From: Burkholderia ambifaria
GTDB lineage: Bacteria > Pseudomonadota > Gammaproteobacteria > Burkholderiales > Burkholderiaceae
DNA length: 64,000 nucleotides
Direction: 5' to 3'
Assembly: GCF_001443045.1 (NCBI RefSeq)
Contig: NZ_LKPJ01000006.1
Span: 209,058 to 273,057, forward strand
Shown here: positions 1-8,331 of the stretch, in pieces
Layout: each line of letters starts with the position of its first letter
Numbering within the stretch: the first letter of the stretch is position 1
The notes under the pieces: model-generated
What the model was told of the DNA's origin: nothing
Seen by the model: only the letters and a program-made list of their open reading frames with translations
The model's database searches: none
Program-made: the position numbers and the translations under genes

Positions 1-51
1 CATGAAGAGCCCCAATGCGATGATCGCGGCCCAGATTACGGTGACGTCCAT
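1..51 (-). CDS. cydB: Cytochrome bd-type quinol oxidase subunit II, N-terminus only
   Basis: Only the first 17 codons lie in the window; the gene runs off the left edge. They read MDVTVIWAAIIALGLFM, a hydrophobic first helix typical of CydB/CioB. It starts 29 bp after the stop of the subunit I gene, as expected for a cydAB/cioAB operon. Subunit II pairs with subunit I in the inner membrane. The call rests mainly on context because so little sequence is present. Confidence 0.8.
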   Translation of the reverse strand, partial: MDVTVIWAAIIALGLFM

Positions 52-80
52 AGGTTTTCTCGTGTGCGAAATGGGTGGGC

Positions 81-1502
81 TCAGACGGTCTCGATCAGCT
101 CGTCGACGGCCGACATCGGGCGGCGCGCGGTGTGATCGGGGCGCGTGTCGGGCATGTCGTCCTGCGCGTCGTGCTTGACGTCGGGCAGCGCGGGGCCGGC
201 CTTCATCAACTTCAGCATGTAGTACACGCCGGTGCCGAACACGAGGAAGTACACGATCACGAACGTCATCATCGACAGGCTGACCTGCTGCACCGACAGC
301 GGCGACACGGCCTTCGCGGTGCGCATCACGCCATACACGACCCACGGCTGGCGGCCTGCTTCGGTCGTCACCCAGCCCGCGAGCAGCGACACGAAGCCGG
401 TCGGGCCCATCACGAGCGCGAAGCGCTGGAACCACTTCGATTCATACAGGCGGCCGCGGCGGCGCAGGAGCCACGCGAGCGCGGCGAGGCCGATCATCGC
501 GAAGCCGAGGCCGACCATGATCCGGAAGCTCCAGAACACGACCGTCGAGTTCGGGCGGTCTTCAGGCGCGAAGTCCTTCAGCCCGCGGATCTCGCCGTTC
601 CAGCTGTGCGTGAGGATCAGGCTGCCGAGGTGCGGCACCTTCACTGCGTAGCGGGTCGTTTCCGCCTGCATGTCCGGAATGCCGAACAGGTTGAGCGGCG
701 TGCCGCCCTTCTCGGTTTCCCACAGCCCTTCGATCGCGGCGATCTTCGCGGGCTGGTGCTTCAGCGTGTTGATGCCGTGCTGGTCGCCGATCACGGCCTG
801 CAGCGGTGCGAGCACCAGCAGCAGCCACAGCGCCATCGAGAACATCTTCTTCACGCCCTTGTCGCGGCGGCCCTTCAGCAGGTGCCATGCGCCCGTCGCG
901 GCCACGACCAGCGCGGCGACGATGAATGCGGCGATCGCCATGTGGAACAGGCGGTACGGGAACGACGGGTTGAAGATGATCGCGAACCAGTCGGTCGGCA
1001 CGACGCGGCCGTCGACGATCTCGAAGCCCTGCGGCGTCTGCATCCAGCTGTTCGACGCGAGGATCCAGAACGTCGAGATCAGCGTGCCGATCGCGACCAT
1101 CAGCGTCGCGCCGAAGTGCGCGCGCGGGCTCACGCGATTCCAGCCGAACAGCATGATGCCGAGGAAGCCGGCTTCGAGGAAGAACGCGGTCATCACCTCG
1201 TACATCAGCAGCGGGCCGGTGACGGCGCCGGCGAAGCTCGAGAAGCCCGACCAGTTGGTGCCGAACTGATAGCTCATGACGACGCCGGAGACGACACCCA
1301 TCCCGAACGCGACCGCGAAGATCTTCGACCAGAACAGGCAGAGGGTTTTGTAGTACTGCTTGCCGGTCTTCAGCCAGCGATATTCGAGCACGGCGATGAA
1401 GCTGGCGAGGCCGATGCTCAGCGCCGGAAAGACGATGTGAAAGGAGACGGTGAACGCGAATTGCAGGCGGGCCAGATCGAAGGCCGAAAGAGCGGTGTCC
1501 AT
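81..1502 (-). CDS. cydA: Cytochrome bd-type quinol oxidase subunit I, cyanide-insensitive (CioA) type
   Basis: This inner-membrane oxidase oxidises quinol and reduces O2 to water; it matters under low oxygen, cyanide or nitric oxide. The 473-residue protein has a haem-ligand candidate His22, the acidic pair in LLMYEVMTAFFLEAGF near residues 100-110, and the conserved GRQPW motif near residue 390. The periplasmic Q-loop region is short, which is the feature separating CioA-type subunits from E. coli CydA (522 aa). I chose the ATG at 1502 because family homology begins there (MDTALSAFDLARLQFAF); the 38 upstream codons are low-complexity. It is followed by cydB after 29 bp. A perfect ANR/FNR box lies about 160 bp upstream. 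Confidence 0.95.
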   Translation of the reverse strand: MDTALSAFDLARLQFAFTVSFHIVFPALSIGLASFIAVLEYRWLKTGKQYYKTLCLFWSKIFAVAFGMGVVSGVVMSYQFGTNWSGFSSFAGAVTGPLLMYEVMTAFFLEAGFLGIMLFGWNRVSPRAHFGATLMVAIGTLISTFWILASNSWMQTPQGFEIVDGRVVPTDWFAIIFNPSFPYRLFHMAIAAFIVAALVVAATGAWHLLKGRRDKGVKKMFSMALWLLLVLAPLQAVIGDQHGINTLKHQPAKIAAIEGLWETEKGGTPLNLFGIPDMQAETTRYAVKVPHLGSLILTHSWNGEIRGLKDFAPEDRPNSTVVFWSFRIMVGLGFAMIGLAALAWLLRRRGRLYESKWFQRFALVMGPTGFVSLLAGWVTTEAGRQPWVVYGVMRTAKAVSPLSVQQVSLSMMTFVIVYFLVFGTGVYYMLKLMKAGPALPDVKHDAQDDMPDTRPDHTARRPMSAVDELIETV

Positions 1503-2005
1503 ACCAGTTGACCGAGGCTGACGATACCCGCCGGCGGGTGCCGGCGGCCCCCGGGCGATGGGGCGTCGGGGTTGGCTGGAGTATGGGTTGCGATGGTGCG
1601 CCGCGAAATGTGCCAACTCGTCGCAGATGTCCAGCCCGCCGCGCGCATTTTCGGGATAAATCGTTGATTCGTATCAAGAACGGCGAGCGTCGCATGCGCG
1701 ATCGTAGCGTGGCGGTCTGCCGCACGTGCGTCAATATGGCGCGTCGCGTCATCGGAACGATGTGGCGTGCGCGACGATGCCGTGCCGAGCAGGCATCGCG
1801 CGTTCGCATATGCGGTCGATCCGTTTCGACGCATTAGCGTGTAACGCGCGACGGCGGCCCAGCGGGCCTTCGCCGGGCCCGCTGTCACACGGGTAACGTC
1901 GCGCAACATTCGCGCGCGCGCCGGTAATGGATGCCGGATCGCGCGCGGCGTAGCGTTCGATATGTCGGGTTCGCATCGACGAACCGTCCTGCCGGAGAAC
2001 GTGAC
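1503..2005. other. Intergenic region between cydA and the exported protein gene
   Basis: No convincing gene is seen. The stretch holds the ANR/FNR box at 1664-1677 and must contain the two divergent promoters. The ORFs that cross it are Arg/Ala-rich shadows without a family resemblance. Confidence 0.6.
1664..1677. promoter_or_regulatory. ANR/FNR-type binding site
   Basis: TTGATTCGTATCAA is a perfect match to the FNR/ANR consensus TTGAT-N4-ATCAA. It is centred 168 bp upstream of the cydA start codon in the divergent region between cydA and the exported protein at 2006. Oxygen-responsive control of cydAB/cioAB by FNR-family proteins is known in other proteobacteria; its use here is inference. 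No clear -10 sits 41 bp downstream on the minus strand, so activator or repressor mode cannot be decided. Confidence 0.7.
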
Positions 2006-2332
2006 GTGAATGGATTGAAGCTTGCGCTGGGCGCGGCCGCCGCGGTGGCCGTCGCGACGGGCGGCGTGGCGCATGCCGCCCGGGTCGGCGTGTATGTCGG
2101 CCCGGGATACCCGTATTACTACCCCGTCGTTCCGGCGCCGTACTACTACCCGCCGCCCGTCATCGCGGTGCCCGTCGATCCCGGTCCGCCACCCGAATAC
2201 GTGGAGAAGGACCAGCCGCAGCAAGGCGGCGACGCGGACGTCTGGTACTACTGCGACGCGTCGAGGCATTACTACCCGTATGTGAAGACCTGCAAGTCGG
2301 GCTGGCGATCGGTGCCGGCGCGGCCGCAATGA
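2006..2332 (+). CDS. Small exported Pro/Tyr-rich protein of unknown function
   Basis: I see a signal peptide (VNGLKLALGAAAAVAVATGG then VAHA) followed by a Tyr/Pro-rich stretch and a C-terminal block, WYYCDASRHYYPYVKTC then KSGW, of a kind frequent in small Burkholderia envelope proteins. The mature protein has two cysteines that could form a disulfide. The start is the GTG at 2006, which has GGAGA 8 bp upstream; an in-frame ATG at 1931 would put an unlikely Arg-rich tail in front of the signal peptide. It is followed 13 bp later by the lipoprotein gene, so the two are probably co-transcribed. The function is unknown. Confidence 0.75.
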   Translation: MNGLKLALGAAAAVAVATGGVAHAARVGVYVGPGYPYYYPVVPAPYYYPPPVIAVPVDPGPPPEYVEKDQPQQGGDADVWYYCDASRHYYPYVKTCKSGWRSVPARPQ

Positions 2333-2345
2333 CGGAGGCCCGACG

Positions 2346-3005
2346 ATGATCCACGCAATTCGACCTTTGCGCGTGCCGGCCGTGCTGGCGCTGGCCGGCT
2401 TGCTCGGCGCATGCGCGTATATGCCGGCCGGGCCCAGCGTGATGGCGCTGCCGGGCACCGGCAAGTCGTTCGACCAGTTCCGCGTCGACGACGCGAACTG
2501 CCGCCAGTACGCATTCCAGCAATCGGGCGGCGTGAGTGCCGGGCAGGCTTCGACCGCGAGCGCGGTCGGCAGCGCGGCGGTCGGCACCGCACTCGGCGCG
2601 GCGGCGGGCGCGGCGTTCAACGGCGGCAGCGGTGCCGCCGTCGGCGCGGGTGCCGGGCTGCTCGCGGGCAGCGTCGTGGGCGCGGGCGCCGCGCAGGGCT
2701 CGGCCTACGACGTCCAGCGCCGCTACGACTATGCGTACCTGCAGTGCATGTACGCAACCGGCAACCGCGTGCCGGTGCCGGGCGGGATGAGCGGCGGATA
2801 TGGCGGCGGCGTGCCGCGCGCGGCGCGCGTCGCTTCGTGCCGGTCGCGGCCGCGGCTGCGCGGCGGCGGAGGCGTTCGGTCCGGCCGCCTTTGTGCGGCG
2901 CGATGCATCGGCAGGCGCTACACGAATTGCGTACACTCTGAGTTTCGTTTCGGCAGGGCCGGGCGCATCGGTTCCGGTCCTCGTTCACTCAGGGCACGAA
3001 GATGA
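2346..3005 (+). CDS. Glycine-zipper lipoprotein with a doubtful C-terminal end
   Basis: The N-terminus is a lipoprotein signal peptide ending in the lipobox LLGAC (Cys22). It is followed by a conserved FDQFRVDDANCRQYA block, a Gly/Ala zipper at about residues 75-120 and RRYDYAYLQCMYATGNRVP near 128-145, all typical of Burkholderia outer-membrane glycine-zipper lipoproteins. After about residue 155 the sequence becomes Arg/Cys-rich and its third codon positions lose the usual G/C bias. This suggests a frameshift or a natural end near 2880-2940 that is now read through. As annotated, the stop overlaps the ltaE start by 4 bp. Confidence 0.65.
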   Translation: MIHAIRPLRVPAVLALAGLLGACAYMPAGPSVMALPGTGKSFDQFRVDDANCRQYAFQQSGGVSAGQASTASAVGSAAVGTALGAAAGAAFNGGSGAAVGAGAGLLAGSVVGAGAAQGSAYDVQRRYDYAYLQCMYATGNRVPVPGGMSGGYGGGVPRAARVASCRSRPRLRGGGGVRSGRLCAARCIGRRYTNCVHSEFRFGRAGRIGSGPRSLRARR

Positions 3006-4015
3006 TCGATTTACGCAGCGATACCGTGACACGTCCGAGCCAGGCGATGCTGGCCGCGATGACTGCCGCCGAAGTCGGCGACGACGTATGGGGCGACGAC
3101 CCGACCGTGCTGCGCCTGCAGGCGGTCGCGGCCGAACGTGCCGGCAAGGAAGCCGGCCTGTTCTTCCCGAGCGGTACGCAGAGCAATCTGGCCGCGCTGA
3201 TGGCCCATTGCGAACGCGGCGACGAATACATCGTCGGCCAGCTCGCGCACACCTACAAGTACGAAGGCGGCGGCGCGGCCGTGCTCGGCAGCATCCAGCC
3301 GCAGCCGATCGAGAACGCGCCGGACGGTACGCTGCCGCTCGCGAAGATCGCCGCGGCGATCAAGCCGCTCGACAATCACTTCGCCCGCACGCGCCTGCTC
3401 GCGCTCGAAAACACCATCGGCGGCCTGGTGCTGCCGGAAGGCTATGCGCAGGAAGCCGTCGCGTTCGCGCGCAGCCGCGGGCTGGCCGCGCACCTCGACG
3501 GCGCGCGCGTGTGCAATGCGGCGGTCGCGTCGGGGCGCCCGATCGCCGAGCTGTGCGCGCCGTTCGACACCGTGTCGATCTGCTTCTCGAAAGGGCTTGG
3601 CGCGCCGGTCGGTTCGGTGCTGGTCGGCAATCGCGCGCTGGTCGAGCGCGCGCAGCGCTGGCGCAAGGTGCTGGGCGGCGGGATGCGGCAGTCGGGCATC
3701 CTTGCGGCGGCCTGCCTGTATGCGCTCGACCACAACGTCGAACGACTCGCCGACGATCATGCGAATGCCGCGCATCTCGCGGCAGGCCTCGCGCGCATCG
3801 AGCCGGTGAAGGTGCTGTCGCACGCGACGAACATGGTGTTCGCGCAATTCCCCGAAGCCGATTGCGCGCCGCTCGAGGCGTGGCTCAAGGAGCGCGGGAT
3901 CCTCACGCAGATGCTGTACGCGTCGCGCTTCGTCACGCACTGCGACGTGTCGCGTGCGGACATCGATACCTTCATCGACGCGGTCGGCGCGTATTTCGCG
4001 CAACGGCGCGCGTAA
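3002..4015 (+). CDS. ltaE: Low-specificity L-threonine aldolase
   Basis: This PLP enzyme cleaves L-threonine or L-allo-threonine to glycine and acetaldehyde in the cytosol. The 337-residue sequence begins MIDLRSDTVTRPS, the hallmark of the family. It has FFPSGTQSN for PLP phosphate binding, His83 that stacks on the PLP ring, HLDGARV, and the Schiff-base lysine Lys197 in SICFSKGLGAPVGS. The length matches E. coli LtaE (333 aa). The start overlaps the preceding lipoprotein ORF by 4 bp, with AGGG just upstream of the ATG. Confidence 0.95.
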   Translation: MIDLRSDTVTRPSQAMLAAMTAAEVGDDVWGDDPTVLRLQAVAAERAGKEAGLFFPSGTQSNLAALMAHCERGDEYIVGQLAHTYKYEGGGAAVLGSIQPQPIENAPDGTLPLAKIAAAIKPLDNHFARTRLLALENTIGGLVLPEGYAQEAVAFARSRGLAAHLDGARVCNAAVASGRPIAELCAPFDTVSICFSKGLGAPVGSVLVGNRALVERAQRWRKVLGGGMRQSGILAAACLYALDHNVERLADDHANAAHLAAGLARIEPVKVLSHATNMVFAQFPEADCAPLEAWLKERGILTQMLYASRFVTHCDVSRADIDTFIDAVGAYFAQRRA

Positions 4016-4129
4016 GGCGGAATGCGCCGGCCGGCGGGGGCGCCGGCGCGTCGTGGCGCGAAGCAGGAAGTGGGGAGGCGATCGGGGCGACGCTGCAACC
4101 CGTCTGTCGATATCTGGCGTGCCGGCGGA

Positions 4130-4342
4130 TTACGCTTGCCGGGGCGTGTCGACCGGCGGCGTGCCGTCGCGGAATAGCGATTTCAGTTGCGTGCGCAGTT
4201 CGGCGCTGTCGGTGTGCTGGTGCACCGAGACCGCATGTTGCACGGCGGCTTCCAGCAGTTCGTTGTCGGAGTCGGCGGAAATCGCGACGGAGCAATTCAT
4301 CGCGCTGGGGAACTCGCGGCAATCGATATAGCGGCGGGACAT
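4130..4342 (-). CDS. DUF1059 family small protein
   Basis: This is a 70-residue protein, MSRRYIDCREFPSAMNCSVA followed by ISADSDNELLEAAVQHAVSV. It matches the pattern of DUF1059 proteins: an N-terminal Cys-containing strand, a DCRE(Y/F)PS motif, Cys17, then an amphipathic helix with a histidine. The function is not known. The start codon is preceded by GAGGAGAACATC, a strong ribosome binding site. It stands alone and convergent with ltaE. Confidence 0.85.
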   Translation of the reverse strand: MSRRYIDCREFPSAMNCSVAISADSDNELLEAAVQHAVSVHQHTDSAELRTQLKSLFRDGTPPVDTPRQA

Positions 4343-4501
4343 GATGTTCTCCTCACGGGAAAGGGAACGACCGGATTTGCATGATCGGCCGCGCCGCGCG
4401 TTCGCGAGGCCGATGAAAAAAGTATAGGCGGCGCGGCGGGGTTTCTCGCCGCCACGCGCACCACGCCACGTGCCGCGCCGGCGATGTCGATCACCCGCGC
4501 G

Positions 4502-5407
4502 TCACGGCAGCGGCGCGAGCAACCGGCGCGCCGCTTCGACCACCCGTGCGGACAGCGACGCCATGGTCGGCGACTGCACGGCCCACGCGTGCCAGTACAG
4601 CGTGACGTCGGTCGGATGCACGGGCGCGAGATCGACGAGCCCTTGCGCGTCGAGCGGCGCGCCGCCGGTCAGCGGCTCCGGCACCATCGCGTAGCCGAGC
4701 CCGTGCCGCACCGCCGCGAAATGCGCGTGCGTGCCCGGCACGTAGTGGCACGGATACGCGCCTTCGGGCAACCCGAACTTCTCCTTCAGGAATGTCGACT
4801 GCAGCGTGTCGCGCCGCGAATACGCGACGACCGGCGCGTTGCGCGCGCTCGTGCGGTTCAGGCCGCGCGGAAACCAGCGCCCCGCGAACGCGGCGGCCGC
4901 GAGCAGCCGGTAGCGCATCGTGCCGAGCGGCGTCGCGACGCAGCCGCGCATCGGTTTCGGCTCGGTCGTCACGCAGCCGACGGCCATTCCGCTTTCGAGC
5001 AATGCGAAGGTGTGGTCCTGGTCTTCGACGATCAGCTCGAACAGGATGCGCTCGCCCGCGAGCACCGAAGTCAGCGCGGGCAGGAACCACGTGCCGAGGC
5101 TGTCGGAGTTCAGCGCGATCGTGACCGAGATCGGCGATTCGCGCTCGGTCGCGAGCGTGCTTTGCAGGTCGGCCTGCAGCAGCGCGACGCGGCGCAGGTG
5201 TTGCAGCACGCGCTGTCCGGCCACCGTCGGCCGGCACGGCCGCGTGCGCAGCACGAGCGGCGCGCCGAGGCTTGCCTCCAGCGCGCGCACCCGCTGCGTG
5301 ACGGCGGACGCGGTCACGTGCAGGCGCACGGCGGCCTGCTCGAAGCTGCCGGTGTCGGCGACGGCCAGCAGCGCGGCGGCCTGCTTCGGATCGATCGTCA
5401 GAGACAT
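4502..5407 (-). CDS. LysR-family regulator, ArgP/IciA-like
   Basis: The 301-residue protein has an N-terminal winged HTH (MSLTIDPKQAAALLAVADTG, then SFEQAAVRLHVTASAVTQRV) and a periplasmic-binding-like effector domain. The DPKQ start and the FEQAA-LHVTASAVTQR pattern are those of ArgP, which activates the lysine/arginine exporter gene argO. The usual divergent argO (LysE-type exporter) is absent; the divergent neighbour is the persulfide dioxygenase at 5641. I chose the ATG at 5407 because family homology starts there; the longer ORF adds 188 low-complexity residues. Confidence 0.85.
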   Translation of the reverse strand: MSLTIDPKQAAALLAVADTGSFEQAAVRLHVTASAVTQRVRALEASLGAPLVLRTRPCRPTVAGQRVLQHLRRVALLQADLQSTLATERESPISVTIALNSDSLGTWFLPALTSVLAGERILFELIVEDQDHTFALLESGMAVGCVTTEPKPMRGCVATPLGTMRYRLLAAAAFAGRWFPRGLNRTSARNAPVVAYSRRDTLQSTFLKEKFGLPEGAYPCHYVPGTHAHFAAVRHGLGYAMVPEPLTGGAPLDAQGLVDLAPVHPTDVTLYWHAWAVQSPTMASLSARVVEAARRLLAPLP

Positions 5408-5640
5408 GGCGGCGCAATTCCTGTGAACGTAAGACGAGAGCAGGCGGTAGTGTAAGACAGTGCGCGCGACGCTCCGGGCGCGGCATGACGTCTCGCCGCG
5501 TGCAACGATGACGGTGGTGCACGTGTTTTGAACTACGCTGTATGAATGTGTGCCCGCACGCCGGCGATACCCGCGGTGCGGGTTGCACAACCCGCACCCA
5601 TCGCCCAACCGACCCGCCCAGCCGACGGAGCGACTTCGCC

Positions 5641-6711
5641 ATGATCTTCCGGCAACTTTTCGACCCGCAATCGTCGACCTACACGTATCTGCTCGCCGAC
5701 AGCGCATCACGCGAAGCGCTGCTGATCGACCCGGTGTTCGAGCAGGTGCGCCGCGATGCGGCGCTGCTCGACGAACTCGGGCTGCGGCTCGTCGCGACCA
5801 TCGATACGCACGTGCACGCCGATCACGTGACGGGTGCATGGCTGCTGAAGCAGCGCACCGGCAGCGCGATCGCGATTTCGGCCGCGAGCGGCGCGCAGGG
5901 CGCCGACCGCTACCTGAACGACGGCGATCGCTGCGCATTCGGCACGCGCTACCTGACCGTACGCGCGACACCGGGCCATACGAGCGGCTGCATCAGCCTC
6001 GTGCTCGACGACGAATCGATGGCGTTCACCGGCGACTGCCTGCTGATTCGCGGCACCGGCCGCACCGACTTCCAGCAGGGCGACCCGCGCGCGCTGTATC
6101 GCGCGGTGCACGGCCGGCTCTTCACGCTGCCGGCCGCCTGCCTGCTGTATCCCGCGCACGACTATCGCGGGCTGACGGTGACGAGCGTCGGCGAGGAACG
6201 GCGCTTCAATCCGCGCCTCGGCGGCGATCTCAGCGAAGACGATTTCGCGGGCTACATGCGCAATCTCGGGCTCGCGCATCCGCGCCAGATCGACGTGGCG
6301 GTGCCCGCGAACCTGCAGTGCGGCGTCGCCGCGAACGCGCCCGACACGCAGGCGGTACCCGATTGGGCGCCGCTCGTCTATACGTTCGCCGGTTTCTGGG
6401 AAATCGATCCGCAGTGGCTCGAGGATCACCTGCCGGCGGTGCAGGTCGTCGACGTGCGCGAGCCGGACGAATTCACCGGTCCGCTCGGCCACTTGCCCGG
6501 CGCGACGCCGATTCCGCTCGGCGAACTGACCGCGCGCACCGGCGAGCTCGCGCGCGACCGGCCGATCGTGACCGTATGCCGGGCCGGCGGCCGCTCGGCG
6601 CAGGCGACCGTGATCCTGCTGAAGGCCGGTTTCGGTGCGGTCGCGAACCTCGGCGGCGGGATGCTGCGCTGGCGCGGCGAGGGCCGCGTCGTGATGGACG
6701 GCCGGTCGTAG
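5641..6711 (+). CDS. Persulfide dioxygenase-rhodanese fusion (ETHE1-like plus sulfurtransferase)
   Basis: The enzyme oxidises glutathione persulfide to sulfite and GSH, and its rhodanese domain can pass sulfane sulfur to sulfite to give thiosulfate. The 356-residue protein has a metallo-beta-lactamase domain (residues 1-240) with THVHADH at 56-62. The two-His-one-Asp iron ligands are His57, His113 and Asp132. A C-terminal rhodanese domain carries the active-site loop CRAGGR with Cys313. Length and order match the characterised fusion from Burkholderia phytofirmans. The ATG at 5641 is chosen because the fold begins MIFRQLFDPQSSTYTYLL; an in-frame ATG at 5542 would add 33 residues without family support. 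Confidence 0.92.
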   Translation: MIFRQLFDPQSSTYTYLLADSASREALLIDPVFEQVRRDAALLDELGLRLVATIDTHVHADHVTGAWLLKQRTGSAIAISAASGAQGADRYLNDGDRCAFGTRYLTVRATPGHTSGCISLVLDDESMAFTGDCLLIRGTGRTDFQQGDPRALYRAVHGRLFTLPAACLLYPAHDYRGLTVTSVGEERRFNPRLGGDLSEDDFAGYMRNLGLAHPRQIDVAVPANLQCGVAANAPDTQAVPDWAPLVYTFAGFWEIDPQWLEDHLPAVQVVDVREPDEFTGPLGHLPGATPIPLGELTARTGELARDRPIVTVCRAGGRSAQATVILLKAGFGAVANLGGGMLRWRGEGRVVMDGRS

Positions 6712-6839
6712 CGGTGCGATATCGTGCGACGAAAAAATGTTCGGACCGGTTGTCGAATCGGCACGATGCCGTTCGTCGTCAAGGTATCCGCTCACATGGC
6801 GCGGCATGACGCGGCGCCGACACCTCGAGAGACCACGCG

Positions 6840-7499
6840 ATGACGCCGACGCTTTACGCCCACCCCTTTTCGTCCTATTGCCAGAAGGTGCTGACCGCGC
6901 TGTACGAGAACGGCACGCCGTTCGAATATCGCGTGCTCGCACACGACGATCCGAAGCCGATGCAGGAACTGGCCGCACTGTGGCCGATGAAGCGCTTCCC
7001 GGTGCTCGTCGACGCGGGCCGCACCGTGATCGAGGCGACGATCATCGTCGAGTATCTCGAGCTCTACCATCCGGGCCCCGTGCGGCTGGTACCCGACGAC
7101 CGGCGCGCGGCGCTTGAAGTGCGGACGATGGATCGTTTCTTCGACAACTATGTATCGACGCCGCAGCAGAAGGTCGTGTTCGATGCGCTGCGGCCGGAGC
7201 ACGAGCGCGATGCGCGCGGTGTCGCCGATGCACGGGCGATGCTCGAAACGTCGTACGCGTGGCTGGACCGCACGATGGCCGATCGCGAATGGGCGGCCGG
7301 CGACCACTTCAGCCTCGCCGACTGCGGCGCGGCGCCGTTCCTGTTCTACGCGGACTGGACGCACCGGATCGATCCGTCGTTCGCGAACGTGATCGCGTAT
7401 CGCAAGCGGCTGCTTGCGCGGCCGTCGTTCGCGCGTGCGGTCGACGAAGCGCGGCCGTATCGTCCGTTCTTCCCGCTCGGTGCGCCCGATCGCGACTGA
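6840..7499 (+). CDS. Glutathione S-transferase
   Basis: The 219-residue protein has an N-terminal thioredoxin-like domain (LYAHPFSSYCQKVLTALYEN, with the Ser/Cys region at residues 10-14 as GSH site), the cis-proline segment KRFPVLV, and EATIIVEYLE in place of the usual E-S motif. An all-helical C-terminal domain contains ADREWAAGDHFSLADC. The electrophilic substrate cannot be deduced. It lies 128 bp after the persulfide dioxygenase, so a joint role in glutathione or sulfane-sulfur metabolism is possible but unproven. Confidence 0.9.
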   Translation: MTPTLYAHPFSSYCQKVLTALYENGTPFEYRVLAHDDPKPMQELAALWPMKRFPVLVDAGRTVIEATIIVEYLELYHPGPVRLVPDDRRAALEVRTMDRFFDNYVSTPQQKVVFDALRPEHERDARGVADARAMLETSYAWLDRTMADREWAAGDHFSLADCGAAPFLFYADWTHRIDPSFANVIAYRKRLLARPSFARAVDEARPYRPFFPLGAPDRD

Positions 7500-7635
7500 C
7501 GTGCGCAGCCGCGATCGTCGCGGCAGCGACGACGCGGGCGGCGGCCTGCGCATGGCGCGATGCCGCCGCGCAGGGCCGGCAGCGTGTGCCCGGACGTCGT
7601 GATGACAGCAGCGGATGCATCGCGGCGCCGTCCCG

Positions 7636-8331
7636 TTACATCGTCGTGTGCTTGACCGACCGCGCGAGCGTCAGCAGTTCGTCGAACTGCGTGATCAACT
7701 CGAAGCACAGCAGGAACGCGAGCGTATAGGCCGGTGCGGGGAAGCGCCGGATCGCCCCGAGCACCTGCGGCGCGAAGCGCGATCGAATCGCATCGCGCGT
7801 CAGCAGCCACGCGATCACGATGCCGATCGCGGCACCGGCGATCAGGTCGGTCGGGTAGTGATAGCCGAGATACGCACGCGGCACGCAGATGAACACGACC
7901 GCATACAGCAGCGCGAGTACGCCGGCGCGCCGCGCGATGATGAAGATGCCCGTCGCGATCGCCATCCACAGCATCGCGTGATCGCTCGGAAACGAACTCC
8001 AGGCCTGCAGCGTGGCCGCACGCAATTCCTCGGACGGAAAGTGCAGGTGCAGGTCGGGGTTGTAGATCGGCCGCACGCGGAACGGCAGGACTTTCGCGAG
8101 CAACCGGCCGAACGCGAGCGCGACGAGCCCGCTCGCGACCGTCGCGATGACCAGCTCGCGTTGCCGTTCGCGCTCCGGTCCCGGCTGGAACCACAGCCAG
8201 CAGAGCACGGGGATGAGCACGAAGCCCTTGAACGTATAGAGGCCGGCGATCACGCGGATCGCGTGATTCATCAGCGGTCCGAACGTGATGTGGGTGAGGA
8301 AGATCTGGATCGTGGTGTCGAAATTATTCAT
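7636..8331 (-). CDS. PAP2-family membrane phosphatase
   Basis: The 231-residue integral membrane protein has the three PAP2 phosphatase motifs: KVLPFRVRP (K-x6-RP), FPSDHA (variant of PSGH) and PRAYLGYHYPTD (R-x5-H-x3-D). There are about five to six hydrophobic segments. Family members dephosphorylate undecaprenyl diphosphate, phosphatidylglycerol phosphate or phosphatidate. The exact lipid substrate here is unknown, though undecaprenyl diphosphate recycling is a common role for BcrC-like members. The ATG at 8331 begins the first conserved helix region. Confidence 0.85.
   Translation of the reverse strand: MNNFDTTIQIFLTHITFGPLMNHAIRVIAGLYTFKGFVLIPVLCWLWFQPGPERERQRELVIATVASGLVALAFGRLLAKVLPFRVRPIYNPDLHLHFPSEELRAATLQAWSSFPSDHAMLWMAIATGIFIIARRAGVLALLYAVVFICVPRAYLGYHYPTDLIAGAAIGIVIAWLLTRDAIRSRFAPQVLGAIRRFPAPAYTLAFLLCFELITQFDELLTLARSVKHTTM

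Noticed and set aside
75..1511. 478-codon open frame on the plus strand
   Set aside because: It is the antisense shadow of cydA, His/Arg/Glu-rich, with no domain.
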